From Pseudotabrizicola formosa (lineage in GTDB: Bacteria > Pseudomonadota > Alphaproteobacteria > Rhodobacterales > Rhodobacteraceae), in assembly GCF_002900965.1 (NCBI RefSeq), contig NZ_PJOM01000002.1:1178001-1242000 (forward strand): a DNA stretch of 64,000 nucleotides. The letters run 5' to 3'. Shown piece by piece: positions 36,535-44,215 of the stretch (positions are counted from its first letter, which is position 1; each line of letters starts with the position of its first letter). The notes under the pieces were generated by a model, which ran no database searches, had not been told where the DNA came from, and saw nothing but the letters and a program-made list of their open reading frames with translations. Position numbers and translations under genes: made by a program.

Positions 36535-37617
36535 CTATTTTGCCGGAAAGACGAAACAGCGGTCGCGTCGGATCATCAGCCACAGCAGGGTGCCGGGCTT
36601 GGGCAGGAATACCCCGGGCACGCTTGCCGTCAGCGTCGATCCGTCAAAGGCCATCCGGAACTCCACCAGACTTTCGCGGCCCAGATAGCGCGCCCGGATC
36701 ACCGTGCCGCTGGCCGGACTGCCTTCCAGCGGCGTCGGGTTCGGGCCGCGCCCGGCACGGTCAAAATCGATCTTCAGATGCTGCGGCCGGATCACGATGT
36801 CCACGGCCGCGCCATCGGCCTGCCCCGGCGTCAGAAAGGCCCCGAACGGCGTTTCGGTCAGCGCCCCGCGCGAAGTGCCGCGGATCACATTGATATCGCT
36901 GAAAAACGCTGCCGCGGCCTTGTCAACCGGGGTGTTGTAGATGTTATAGGGCGCGCCGCTTTGCACGATCCGTCCGCCGCGCATCAACGCAATCTCATCC
37001 GCCATCCGCATCGCCTCATCGGGCTCATGCGTGACCAGCACCACCGCCGTGCCCTCATCCTTGAGAATATCCAGCGTGGTGTCGCGGATGCCGTCGCGCA
37101 GGCGGTTGTCGAGGCCGGAAAACGGCTCATCCATCAGCATGACCTTCGGCCGCGGGGCCAGTGCCCGCGCCAAGGCCACCCGCTGCTGCTCGCCGCCCGA
37201 CAGCTCATGCGGATGCTTCTTGCCAAAGCCGCTCAGGTTCACCCGCTCCAGCAATTCCTCCACCCGGCGGGCCCGCGCAGCCCGGTCGCCCTTCAGACCG
37301 AAGGACACATTGTCCTGCACCGTCAGATGCGGGAACAGCGCGAAATCCTGAAACATCAGCCCGACCGACCGATGCTCGGGTGGCACATGGCACCCTGGTC
37401 CCGCCACCTCGGCCCCGTCGATCAGGATGCGCCCGCCATCGGGCCGGTCCACCCCGGCAATCATCCGCAAGGTGGTGGATTTGCCGCAGCCCGACGGCCC
37501 CAGCAGACAAGTCACCTGCCCCGGCGCAACAACCAGACACACATCATCCACCACCGCCCGGCCTGTAAAAGACCGGCTCAGATGTTCCACAACAAGGCGG
37601 GGCTCCGGGGGCTGCAT
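36535..37617 (-). CDS. Orphan ABC transporter ATP-binding protein (FbpC/Fe3+-type)
   Basis: This 360-residue ATPase has Walker A GPSGCGKS (40-47), Q-loop MFQDFALFPHL, signature LSGGEQQR, Walker B VMLMDEPFSGLD, H-loop LVTHEPDEA, and a C-terminal TOBE region with VIRPQHLKID. It is most like the Fe(III)/thiamine/spermidine branch of importers. No binding protein or permease is adjacent, so it must serve a transporter encoded elsewhere or be a remnant. It converges on the YafY gene with 6 bases between stops. Confidence 0.85.
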   Translation of the reverse strand: MQPPEPRLVVEHLSRSFTGRAVVDDVCLVVAPGQVTCLLGPSGCGKSTTLRMIAGVDRPDGGRILIDGAEVAGPGCHVPPEHRSVGLMFQDFALFPHLTVQDNVSFGLKGDRAARARRVEELLERVNLSGFGKKHPHELSGGEQQRVALARALAPRPKVMLMDEPFSGLDNRLRDGIRDTTLDILKDEGTAVVLVTHEPDEAMRMADEIALMRGGRIVQSGAPYNIYNTPVDKAAAAFFSDINVIRGTSRGALTETPFGAFLTPGQADGAAVDIVIRPQHLKIDFDRAGRGPNPTPLEGSPASGTVIRARYLGRESLVEFRMAFDGSTLTASVPGVFLPKPGTLLWLMIRRDRCFVFPAK

Positions 37618-37686
37618 TGGTATCCTAGCGCTTCCGTCAACTTCCCCTAGCAGCCCGCCAGAGCCCGTGCAAGGGTCGCCCCCTGC

Positions 37687-37722
37687 CCATTTCCTGTTCC
37701 CAAATATCCCCGCCGGAGGCTC
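37687..37722 (+). repeat. Dispersed repeat, copy D (diverged)
   Basis: CCATTTCCTGTTCCCAAATATCC followed by CCGCCGGAGGCTC matches the core of copies A-C and the distal part of copy B. It lies in the 192-base gap between the SDR gene and the ABC ATPase, and is the only copy not oriented away from a stop codon. Confidence 0.6.
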
Positions 37723-37809
37723 TTCGCCGAGGAGACGCGCCGCAGGCGCGCGACGAGATAAAAAGCCTGCGCGCTTGCGCGCTCCGTCAGATCACGTCCG
37801 GCACCAGGC

Positions 37810-38589
37810 TCAGATCGTGGCGTTGGTCGCACCACCGTCCAGCAGAATATTCTGGCCGACGATGAAGCCCGCATGAACCGAGCACAAGAAGGCACAGGCC
37901 GCGCCGAATTCGGCGGCGGTGCCATAGCGGCGGGCCGGGATCGTGGCGGCGCGGCGGACACGCGCCTCTTCTGCGGTGATCCCTTCGGCCTTCATCACCC
38001 CGGCGTCGAGCGCGGTTGCCCGGTCGGTGTCATGGATGCCGGGCAGCAGATTGTTGATCGTCACCCCCTGCGGGGCCACCTGCCGCGCGGTGCCCGCGAC
38101 ATAGCCGGTCAACCCGGTGCGGGCCGCATTCGACAGGCCCAGCTGCGCAATCGGGGCCTTCACCGACTGGCTGGTGATGTTGATCACACGGCCCCACCCG
38201 GCCTCGATCATCCCGGGCAAAAGCGCGGTCATCAGCGCGATCGGTGTCAGCATGTTGGCGTCCAGCGCGCGCATGAAATCGTCGCGGCCCCAGTCGCTCC
38301 ACAGGCCTGGCGGCGGGCCACCGGCATTGGTGACAAGAATATCGACCATCCCCGCCGCCTTGAGCACCGCCGCACGACCATCATCGCTCGTGATGTCGGC
38401 GGCTACAGTCACCACCGATACGCCATGCGCGGCGCGGATGGCCGCAGCCGTCGCCTCCAGCGCCTCGGCCCCGCGCGCATTGAGCACCAGATCTACCCCC
38501 GCGGCGGCCAGGGCCTCGGCGCAGCCGCGCCCCAGACCCTTTGATCCGGCACATACCAATGCCCGCTTGCCCTTGATCCCCAGATCCAT
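37810..38589 (-). CDS. SDR family protein lacking the usual YxxxK
   Basis: This 259-residue Rossmann-fold protein has the cofactor loop AGSKGLGRG, the NAG motif (TNAGGP) and catalytic-type Ser140 in INITSQS. At the place of YxxxK it reads S-N-A-A-R (153-157) within LGLSNAARTGL. A branch of SDR proteins shows this LSNAAR pattern, so it may be an atypical oxidoreductase. The C-terminus (IVGQNILLDGGATNATI) is complete. Substrate is unknown. It stands alone on the minus strand. Confidence 0.85.
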   Translation of the reverse strand: MDLGIKGKRALVCAGSKGLGRGCAEALAAAGVDLVLNARGAEALEATAAAIRAAHGVSVVTVAADITSDDGRAAVLKAAGMVDILVTNAGGPPPGLWSDWGRDDFMRALDANMLTPIALMTALLPGMIEAGWGRVINITSQSVKAPIAQLGLSNAARTGLTGYVAGTARQVAPQGVTINNLLPGIHDTDRATALDAGVMKAEGITAEEARVRRAATIPARRYGTAAEFGAACAFLCSVHAGFIVGQNILLDGGATNATI

Positions 38590-38724
38590 ATCCGCCCCCT
38601 GTGACTGGTTGTTGCCCCGTGCCTAGCAGCCGGTGACGCGTTGACGCAAGGGGGCGCTTCGGGCTAAGCCAAGTGCTGTGGTCTGTGGGGGCAGCCACTG
38701 ACCGACACAACGGACTGGCTCTGC

Positions 38725-39744
38725 ATGACCCCCGCTTCCCCCGCCCCTCCCCCGCTTCCCGGCCATGCCTGTCAGGTGTTTGCTGCCGATTGCGTCTATG
38801 TGATCCATGGGGTGAACAGTGGCGACGGGCTGGGCGGCCCGGACGAGGTCTGCGAAGGCGACATCTATGCGCTGGAAAAGGATGCACAGCCGCTGCGTCT
38901 GATCCTGTCGCATGCAGCCGGCGGGCAGCGCGTGGCCCCGGGCAGCCAGATCGGCCAACCCGGCGAGGGCGTCCTGCTTGCGGCGCGCTATACCCTGATC
39001 GCCCCCGATGGCGACCGGATCGATGTATTGCTGATGCAGCTTGACAGCGGCATGCGCGTGGTACTGCCGATGTCGCCCATGTCTGCCGCCGCCGATTACA
39101 CCTTGGTGGCCATCGACGCCGCCCCCCAGGCGGCGCGGCTGGCCGATCTGCTGTGCGTCTCGTTCGCGCGCGGCACCATGATCACCCTTGCCGATGGCCG
39201 CCAGCAGCCGATCGAGGCGCTGCGCCCCGGCGACAAGGTGCTGACCCGCGACCACGGGCCGCAAGCGGTGCGCTGGTTGGGCAAGGCGACGTTGCGCGCG
39301 CAGGGGGCCTTTGCACCGGTGGTCATCACCTCGGGCACGCTGGGCAATGCAGGCGATCTGATCGTCAGCCCGCATCACCGGATCTTCCTCTATCAACGCC
39401 AGCGGCGGGCGGGGCTGCAAACTTCGGAACTGCTGGTGCAGGCCCGGCATCTGGTCGATGACGAACGGGTGTTTCAGCGTGAGGGCGGTTTTGTCGATTA
39501 CTACTCGCTGGTGTTCGACAAGCACGAGATCATCTATGCCGAAGGCGTGCCGGCCGAGAGCCTGATGGTCAATGATGCCACCTTGTCGCGTCTGCCCGAA
39601 GGCATGGCCGAAGATGTGAAGGCACGCTTTCCCGGGCTGGCGCAGGTGCAGCATTTCGGCACCGAGGCCAGCCGCCAGTTTCTGGATGAGGTGGGGCGCG
39701 CCGCACTCTATGCCCCCCGCAGGCGCGGGGGCGACGACAGGTAG
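38725..39744 (+). CDS. Hint-domain (hedgehog/intein-like) protein
   Basis: In this 339-residue protein, residues 1-140 form an uncharacterised N-terminal domain. A Hint domain follows from about 144: LCVSFARGTMI, GRQQPIEALRPGDKVLTRDHG, and the B-block-like VSPHHRIFL. The residue aligned with the self-splicing Cys of CFxxGT is Ser146, although Cys144 lies two positions earlier. Such proteins are common in Rhodobacterales and their substrates are undefined. No strong ribosome site precedes the ATG, so the start is moderately certain. Confidence 0.85.
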   Translation: MTPASPAPPPLPGHACQVFAADCVYVIHGVNSGDGLGGPDEVCEGDIYALEKDAQPLRLILSHAAGGQRVAPGSQIGQPGEGVLLAARYTLIAPDGDRIDVLLMQLDSGMRVVLPMSPMSAAADYTLVAIDAAPQAARLADLLCVSFARGTMITLADGRQQPIEALRPGDKVLTRDHGPQAVRWLGKATLRAQGAFAPVVITSGTLGNAGDLIVSPHHRIFLYQRQRRAGLQTSELLVQARHLVDDERVFQREGGFVDYYSLVFDKHEIIYAEGVPAESLMVNDATLSRLPEGMAEDVKARFPGLAQVQHFGTEASRQFLDEVGRAALYAPRRRGGDDR

Positions 39745-39801
39745 CTGCCCTTGAGATCGCAGGCAATGGACGGGCGCGGCACTTTGCGATAAACGCGCGG
39801 C

Positions 39802-41400
39802 ATGTTGAACAATCGCCCCACCCTTCCGCCCGAAATCGCCCGCCGGCGCACCTTTGCCATCATCGCCCACCCCGATGCCGGCAAGACCACGCTGACCGAA
39901 AAATTCCTGCTGTTCGGCGGGGCGATTCAGATGGCCGGACAGGTCCGCGCCAAGGGCGAGGCGCGGCGCACACGGTCTGACTTCATCAAGATGGAGCAAG
40001 AGCGCGGGATTTCCGTCTCGGCTTCCGCCATGTCCTTCGATTTCCGCGAATTCCGCTTCAATCTGGTCGATACCCCCGGCCACTCGGATTTTTCCGAAGA
40101 CACCTACCGCACGCTCACGGCCGTTGATGCCGCCGTCATGGTGATTGACGGGGCCAAGGGGGTGGAAAGCCAGACCCGCAAGCTGTTCGAGGTCTGCCGC
40201 TTGCGCGATCTGCCGATCCTGACCTTTTGCAACAAGATGGACCGCGAGGCGCGCGACACGTTTGAGATCATCGACGAGATTCAGGAAAATCTGGCGATTG
40301 ACGTGTCCCCCGCCAGCTGGCCCATCGGCTCGGGCCGTGATTTCCTGGGCTGCTATGACATTCTGAACGACCGGCTGGAGCTGATGGACCGCGCCGACCG
40401 CAACCGGGTGGCCGAAACCATTCAGATCAACGGTCTGGACGATCCGTTGCTGGCCCAACACGTCCCGGCGGAAGCCTTGGCGAAACTGCGCGAAGAGCTG
40501 GAGATGGCAAAGGAACTGCTGCCCGCCTTTGACCGCGCGGCGCTGCTCAATGGCTCGATGACGCCGATCTGGTTCGGATCGGCGATCAATTCCTTTGGCG
40601 TCAAGGAACTGATGGACGGCATCGGCAAATTCGGGCCTGAACCACAGCCGCAACCCACCGCCACCCGCAAGGTTGCGCCCGAGGAGCCCGCCGTGACCGG
40701 CGTTGTGTTCAAGGTGCAGGCCAATATGGACCCGAAACACCGCGACCGCGTGGCCTTTGTGCGGCTCGCCTCGGGCCACTTTGAACGCGGCATGAAGCTG
40801 ACCCATGTGCGCAGCAAGAAACAGATGGCCATCGCCAACCCGGTGATGTTCCTCGCTGCTGACCGTGAACTGGCCGAAGAGGCTTGGGCCGGTGATATCA
40901 TCGGCATCCCGAACCACGGCCAGCTGCGCATCGGCGACGCGCTGACAGAAGGCGAAGCCTTGCGCTTTACCGGCATTCCGTCCTTCGCGCCCGAACTGTT
41001 GCAGGGCGTGCGGGCGGGCGATCCGATGAAGGCCAAGCATCTGGAAAAGGCGCTGATGCAGTTTGCCGAGGAAGGGGCCGCCAAGGTGTTCAAACCGATG
41101 ATCGGCTCTGGCTTTATCGTCGGCGTTGTGGGGGCCTTGCAGTTTGATGTGCTGGCCAGCCGGATCGAGGCGGAATACTCTTTGCCCGTCCGGTTTGAGG
41201 GCAGCCAGTTCTCCTCTGCCCGCTGGGTCCAAGGGCCCAAGGCCGAGGTCGAGCGGATGACCAACATCAACAAACAGCACATGGCCACCGATCACGATGG
41301 CGATGTGGTGTTCCTGACCCGGCTGCAATGGGATATCGACCGCGTGGTGCGCGACTACCCGGAGCTGCGGCTGACCGCGACCAAGGAAATGATGGTGTAA
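39802..41400 (+). CDS. prfC: Peptide chain release factor 3
   Basis: This 532-residue translational GTPase recycles RF1/RF2. G motifs are AHPDAGKTTLTEKF (G1), RGISVSASA (switch I), DTPGHSDFSEDTYR (G3) and TFCNKMDRE (G4). The C-terminal RF3 region (FVVG-type VVGALQFDVLASRIEAEY) distinguishes it from EF-G. It is full length and a single gene between the Hint and transglutaminase genes. Confidence 0.97.
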   Translation: MLNNRPTLPPEIARRRTFAIIAHPDAGKTTLTEKFLLFGGAIQMAGQVRAKGEARRTRSDFIKMEQERGISVSASAMSFDFREFRFNLVDTPGHSDFSEDTYRTLTAVDAAVMVIDGAKGVESQTRKLFEVCRLRDLPILTFCNKMDREARDTFEIIDEIQENLAIDVSPASWPIGSGRDFLGCYDILNDRLELMDRADRNRVAETIQINGLDDPLLAQHVPAEALAKLREELEMAKELLPAFDRAALLNGSMTPIWFGSAINSFGVKELMDGIGKFGPEPQPQPTATRKVAPEEPAVTGVVFKVQANMDPKHRDRVAFVRLASGHFERGMKLTHVRSKKQMAIANPVMFLAADRELAEEAWAGDIIGIPNHGQLRIGDALTEGEALRFTGIPSFAPELLQGVRAGDPMKAKHLEKALMQFAEEGAAKVFKPMIGSGFIVGVVGALQFDVLASRIEAEYSLPVRFEGSQFSSARWVQGPKAEVERMTNINKQHMATDHDGDVVFLTRLQWDIDRVVRDYPELRLTATKEMMV

Positions 41401-41419
41401 GCAAAAGGGGCAGACGCCC

Positions 41420-42256
41420 CTATTGCGCCGCAGTCTGCGGCATGTTGCTTTCAGTCACCTCATCCGTGATCACCTTGAAATTCCGCAACTCATGCGGACC
41501 GAAAGAGGTGATCATCGGCACATCCACCGCGTCGCGGCCATAGGCAATGACGATGCGCCCGATCCGCCGCTTGTTGTTGCGCGGATCAAAGGTGTGCCAT
41601 TTCCCGCCCAGATACACTTCCATCCAGGCCGCATAATCCATCGGGTCGGCGGTATAGGGGATGCCGAAATCGCCCAACTGCCCGTTCACATAGCGCGCCG
41701 GAATGTTCATGGCCCGGCACAGGGTGATGGCCAGATGCGCAAAATCGCGGCACACGCCCCTGCCTTCCTGCCATGCGTCAAAGGCCGTCCGGTTGTTGCG
41801 CGCATCGGCATAGTTGAACCGGATCTGATTATGCACATAATCACAGATTGCCTGCACCTTGCCCCATCCGGGGGCCAGATGGCCAAACTGGTCCCAGGCA
41901 ACCTGGCTCAGCTTGTCCACCTCGCAATAGCGCGAGGAGAGCAGATACATCAGCGCCTCATCCGGCAGATCAGACACCGGGTGCTCTTCCGCATCCGCGC
42001 AGACAGGGTCATGTGCGCCGCTGTCATACATGAACCCTTCGCCTTGCAGCCGTATGGTTCCGGCCGGTGCGGTGAAGCGGCGGCAGATGTTGCCGAAGCT
42101 GTCAGTATAGACCTCTTCGGGCACATCGGGCGAACGGGTGTGAACTTCGGGCCGTTGCATGTCACCGTTGCGCTCGGGGCGGGCACTGACCATGGTCACC
42201 ACCGGGGTTTCGGCCGCGCAGAACAGGGTAAAGTCATAACCATAACGGATCAGCAT
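41420..42256 (-). CDS. Transglutaminase-like (papain-fold) family protein
   Basis: This 278-residue protein has an N-terminal beta region (MLIRYGYDFTLFC) of the bacterial transglutaminase type. It continues with the core GRGVCRDFAHLAITLCRA (Cys169), IPARYVNGQLGD, and AAWMEVYLGGKWHTFDPRNN. In the last block the catalytic His before W is Ala, and the Asp of FDP is kept. Start 42256 follows GAAAGGG. Related proteins act as peptidases or in secretion, and the role here is unknown. Confidence 0.85.
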   Translation of the reverse strand: MLIRYGYDFTLFCAAETPVVTMVSARPERNGDMQRPEVHTRSPDVPEEVYTDSFGNICRRFTAPAGTIRLQGEGFMYDSGAHDPVCADAEEHPVSDLPDEALMYLLSSRYCEVDKLSQVAWDQFGHLAPGWGKVQAICDYVHNQIRFNYADARNNRTAFDAWQEGRGVCRDFAHLAITLCRAMNIPARYVNGQLGDFGIPYTADPMDYAAWMEVYLGGKWHTFDPRNNKRRIGRIVIAYGRDAVDVPMITSFGPHELRNFKVITDEVTESNMPQTAAQ

Positions 42257-42380
42257 AGAGGCCCTTTCAATCGGCTGCGCGCCTGTATCGCAAACAAAGC
42301 GTAGCATGCGCGGGCGACTGGTCCTAATCGCACTTGGGCCATTAACGCATAATCAAGGTTTTGGTTGCGTCATCTGCCTT

Positions 42381-42420
42381 AAAATCCGCCACATTGACCT
42401 GAGGCGGGTTTTGCGATAAG
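42381..42420 (+). promoter_or_regulatory. Candidate promoter overlapping an inverted repeat before the DEAD-box gene
   Basis: AAAATCCGCC (42381-42390) pairs with GGCGGGTTTT (42403-42412) with one G-T pair. Between and after them lie TTGACC (42394-42399) and GATAAG (42415-42420), 15 bases apart. Either a promoter with an embedded operator or a terminator-like hairpin could be meant. The leader to the helicase ATG would be about 90 bases. The rest of 42257-42519 shows nothing else I can name. Confidence 0.35.
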
Positions 42421-42519
42421 CGGTGCCATGCTCGTATACGGCGGGCCATTGCCGGGGCGCCGGATTGCATGCGTCCCTTTTCATGATTTGCGGGCCGATC
42501 CCGCAACCAAAGGACGCTG

Positions 42520-44130
42520 ATGCTAAAATTCTCTGACCTCGCGCTGGACCCGCGCGTTCTGCAAGCCGTTATTGATACCGGCTATGAAACCCCGACCCCC
42601 ATTCAGGAACAGGCGATTCCCTTCGCGCTTGAAGGGCGTGATGTCTTGGGCATTGCCCAGACCGGCACCGGGAAAACCGCCAGCTTCACCCTGCCGATGA
42701 TCACCCGGCTGGGCCGTGGCCGCGCCCGCGCGCGGATGCCACGGTCACTGGTGTTGTGCCCCACGCGCGAACTGGCGGCCCAGGTGGCGGAAAACTTCGA
42801 CACCTATGCCAAGCACACCAAGCTGACCAAGGCGCTCTTGATCGGCGGCGTGTCGTTTGGCGAACAGGACAAGCTGATCGACCGGGGCGTCGATGTGCTG
42901 ATTGCAACGCCGGGCCGGTTGCTTGACCACTTTGAGCGTGGCAAACTGCTGCTGACCGGCGTGGAAATCATGGTGGTGGATGAAGCCGACCGCATGCTGG
43001 ATATGGGCTTCATTCCTGATATCGAACGCATTTTCCAGCTGACGCCGTTCAGCCGCCAGACCCTGTTCTTCAGCGCCACCATGGCACCGGAGATTGAGCG
43101 GATCACCAACACCTTCCTGACCAACCCGGCCCGGGTGCAAGTAGAGCGGCAGAATTCGGCCTCGACCACCATCGAACAGGCGCTGATCCAGTTCACCCCC
43201 ACCCGCCGCGACCGCAGCTTTACCGAAAAGCGCGCCGTGCTGCGCAGCCTGATCAAGGGCGAAGGCGATAGCTGTACCAACGCGATCATCTTCTGCAACC
43301 GCAAGATGGATGTGGATGTGGTTGCCAAGTCGTTGAAGGCGCATGGCTTCAACGCGGCCCCCATCCATGGCGATCTGGAACAGTCGCAGCGCATGAAGAC
43401 GCTGGATGCCTTCCGCGACGGGTCGTTGCACCTGCTGGTGGCCTCTGATGTTGCCGCGCGCGGTCTGGACATTCCGGCGGTCAGCCATGTGTTCAACTTC
43501 GACGTGCCGTCGCACCCCGAAGACTATGTGCACCGCATCGGCCGCACCGGACGCGCCGGGCGTCTGGGCAAGGCCTATACGATTGCCGTGCCAAACGATG
43601 ACAAATACCTGTCGGCCATCGAATCGCTGGTAAAACTGCCGATTCCGCGCGGTGTGGTGCCAGAGGGCGCGCTGACGGGGCTGGACGAAGCATCTTCCGA
43701 CAAACCGCGCGAGGCGCGGGGCGAAGGGCGTGGCAAACCGCGTGAGCGTGACCGCAACCGCAAACCCAAGCGCGACGAAAACGCTGCCCCCGCCAGCATG
43801 GAACCGATTGCACAGCCCGTCGCGGTGGAGGTGGTGGCGGAAACCCCCGCAGCCGCCCCTGCCCCGCGCCGCGAAGAGCGCAGATCTGAACGGCGCGATG
43901 ATGCCCCGGTGCGTGAAGACCGCCGCGGTGACCGTCGGGAGGACGCGCCCGCGCGCGACCGCCGGGATGACCGTCGTGATGATCGCCGCGATGGCGGGCG
44001 TGACCGCCGCGAGCATTCCGTGGTGGGCATGGGCGATCATGTGCCCGATTTCATCCTGCGCAGCTTCAAGATCACCTCTGTCACGGCGGATGACGCCGAA
44101 GAGGAACCGGCCACCGGCACCGATGGCTGA
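42520..44130 (+). CDS. DEAD-box RNA helicase, RhlE-like
   Basis: This 536-residue helicase has the Q motif (TPIQEQAIP), motif I AQTGTGKT (46-53), PTRELAAQ, DEAD (154-157), SAT, and motif VI HRIGRTGRAG. The C-terminal 150 residues are a low-complexity Arg/Asp/Glu-rich tail with RRDD and DRRED repeats, usual for RNA-binding extensions. A final conserved-looking VGMGDHVPDFILR segment follows. AAAGGA precedes the ATG. Its family assists ribosome assembly and RNA turnover, often at low temperature. Confidence 0.93.
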   Translation: MLKFSDLALDPRVLQAVIDTGYETPTPIQEQAIPFALEGRDVLGIAQTGTGKTASFTLPMITRLGRGRARARMPRSLVLCPTRELAAQVAENFDTYAKHTKLTKALLIGGVSFGEQDKLIDRGVDVLIATPGRLLDHFERGKLLLTGVEIMVVDEADRMLDMGFIPDIERIFQLTPFSRQTLFFSATMAPEIERITNTFLTNPARVQVERQNSASTTIEQALIQFTPTRRDRSFTEKRAVLRSLIKGEGDSCTNAIIFCNRKMDVDVVAKSLKAHGFNAAPIHGDLEQSQRMKTLDAFRDGSLHLLVASDVAARGLDIPAVSHVFNFDVPSHPEDYVHRIGRTGRAGRLGKAYTIAVPNDDKYLSAIESLVKLPIPRGVVPEGALTGLDEASSDKPREARGEGRGKPRERDRNRKPKRDENAAPASMEPIAQPVAVEVVAETPAAAPAPRREERRSERRDDAPVREDRRGDRREDAPARDRRDDRRDDRRDGGRDRREHSVVGMGDHVPDFILRSFKITSVTADDAEEEPATGTDG

Positions 44131-44160
44131 GGCGCGGCACTTCGCATCCTCAGAATGACC

Positions 44161-44191
44161 AAAGGCCCTGCATCGCTGCAGGGCCTTTTTT
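44161..44191 (+). terminator. Rho-independent terminator after the helicase gene
   Basis: A 12-bp perfect stem (AAAGGCCCTGCA with TGCAGGGCCTTT, loop TCGC) runs into a T6 tract. On the opposite strand it ends in TTTGG, so it may also slow transcripts leaving rnj. Confidence 0.9.
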
Positions 44192-44215
44192 CTATGTGCT
44201 GCCGTAGGGGGCCAG

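Noticed and set aside
37618-37809. A small gene or RNA in the gap between the ABC ATPase and SDR genes
   Set aside because: Apart from repeat copy D and some GC-rich inverted bits, no ORF with a ribosome site and no tRNA-like fold was found.
38623-41328. A 901-codon minus-strand ORF opposite the Hint gene and prfC
   Set aside because: It runs through two well-supported plus-strand genes and matches no family. It is long only because of codon bias in GC-rich DNA.
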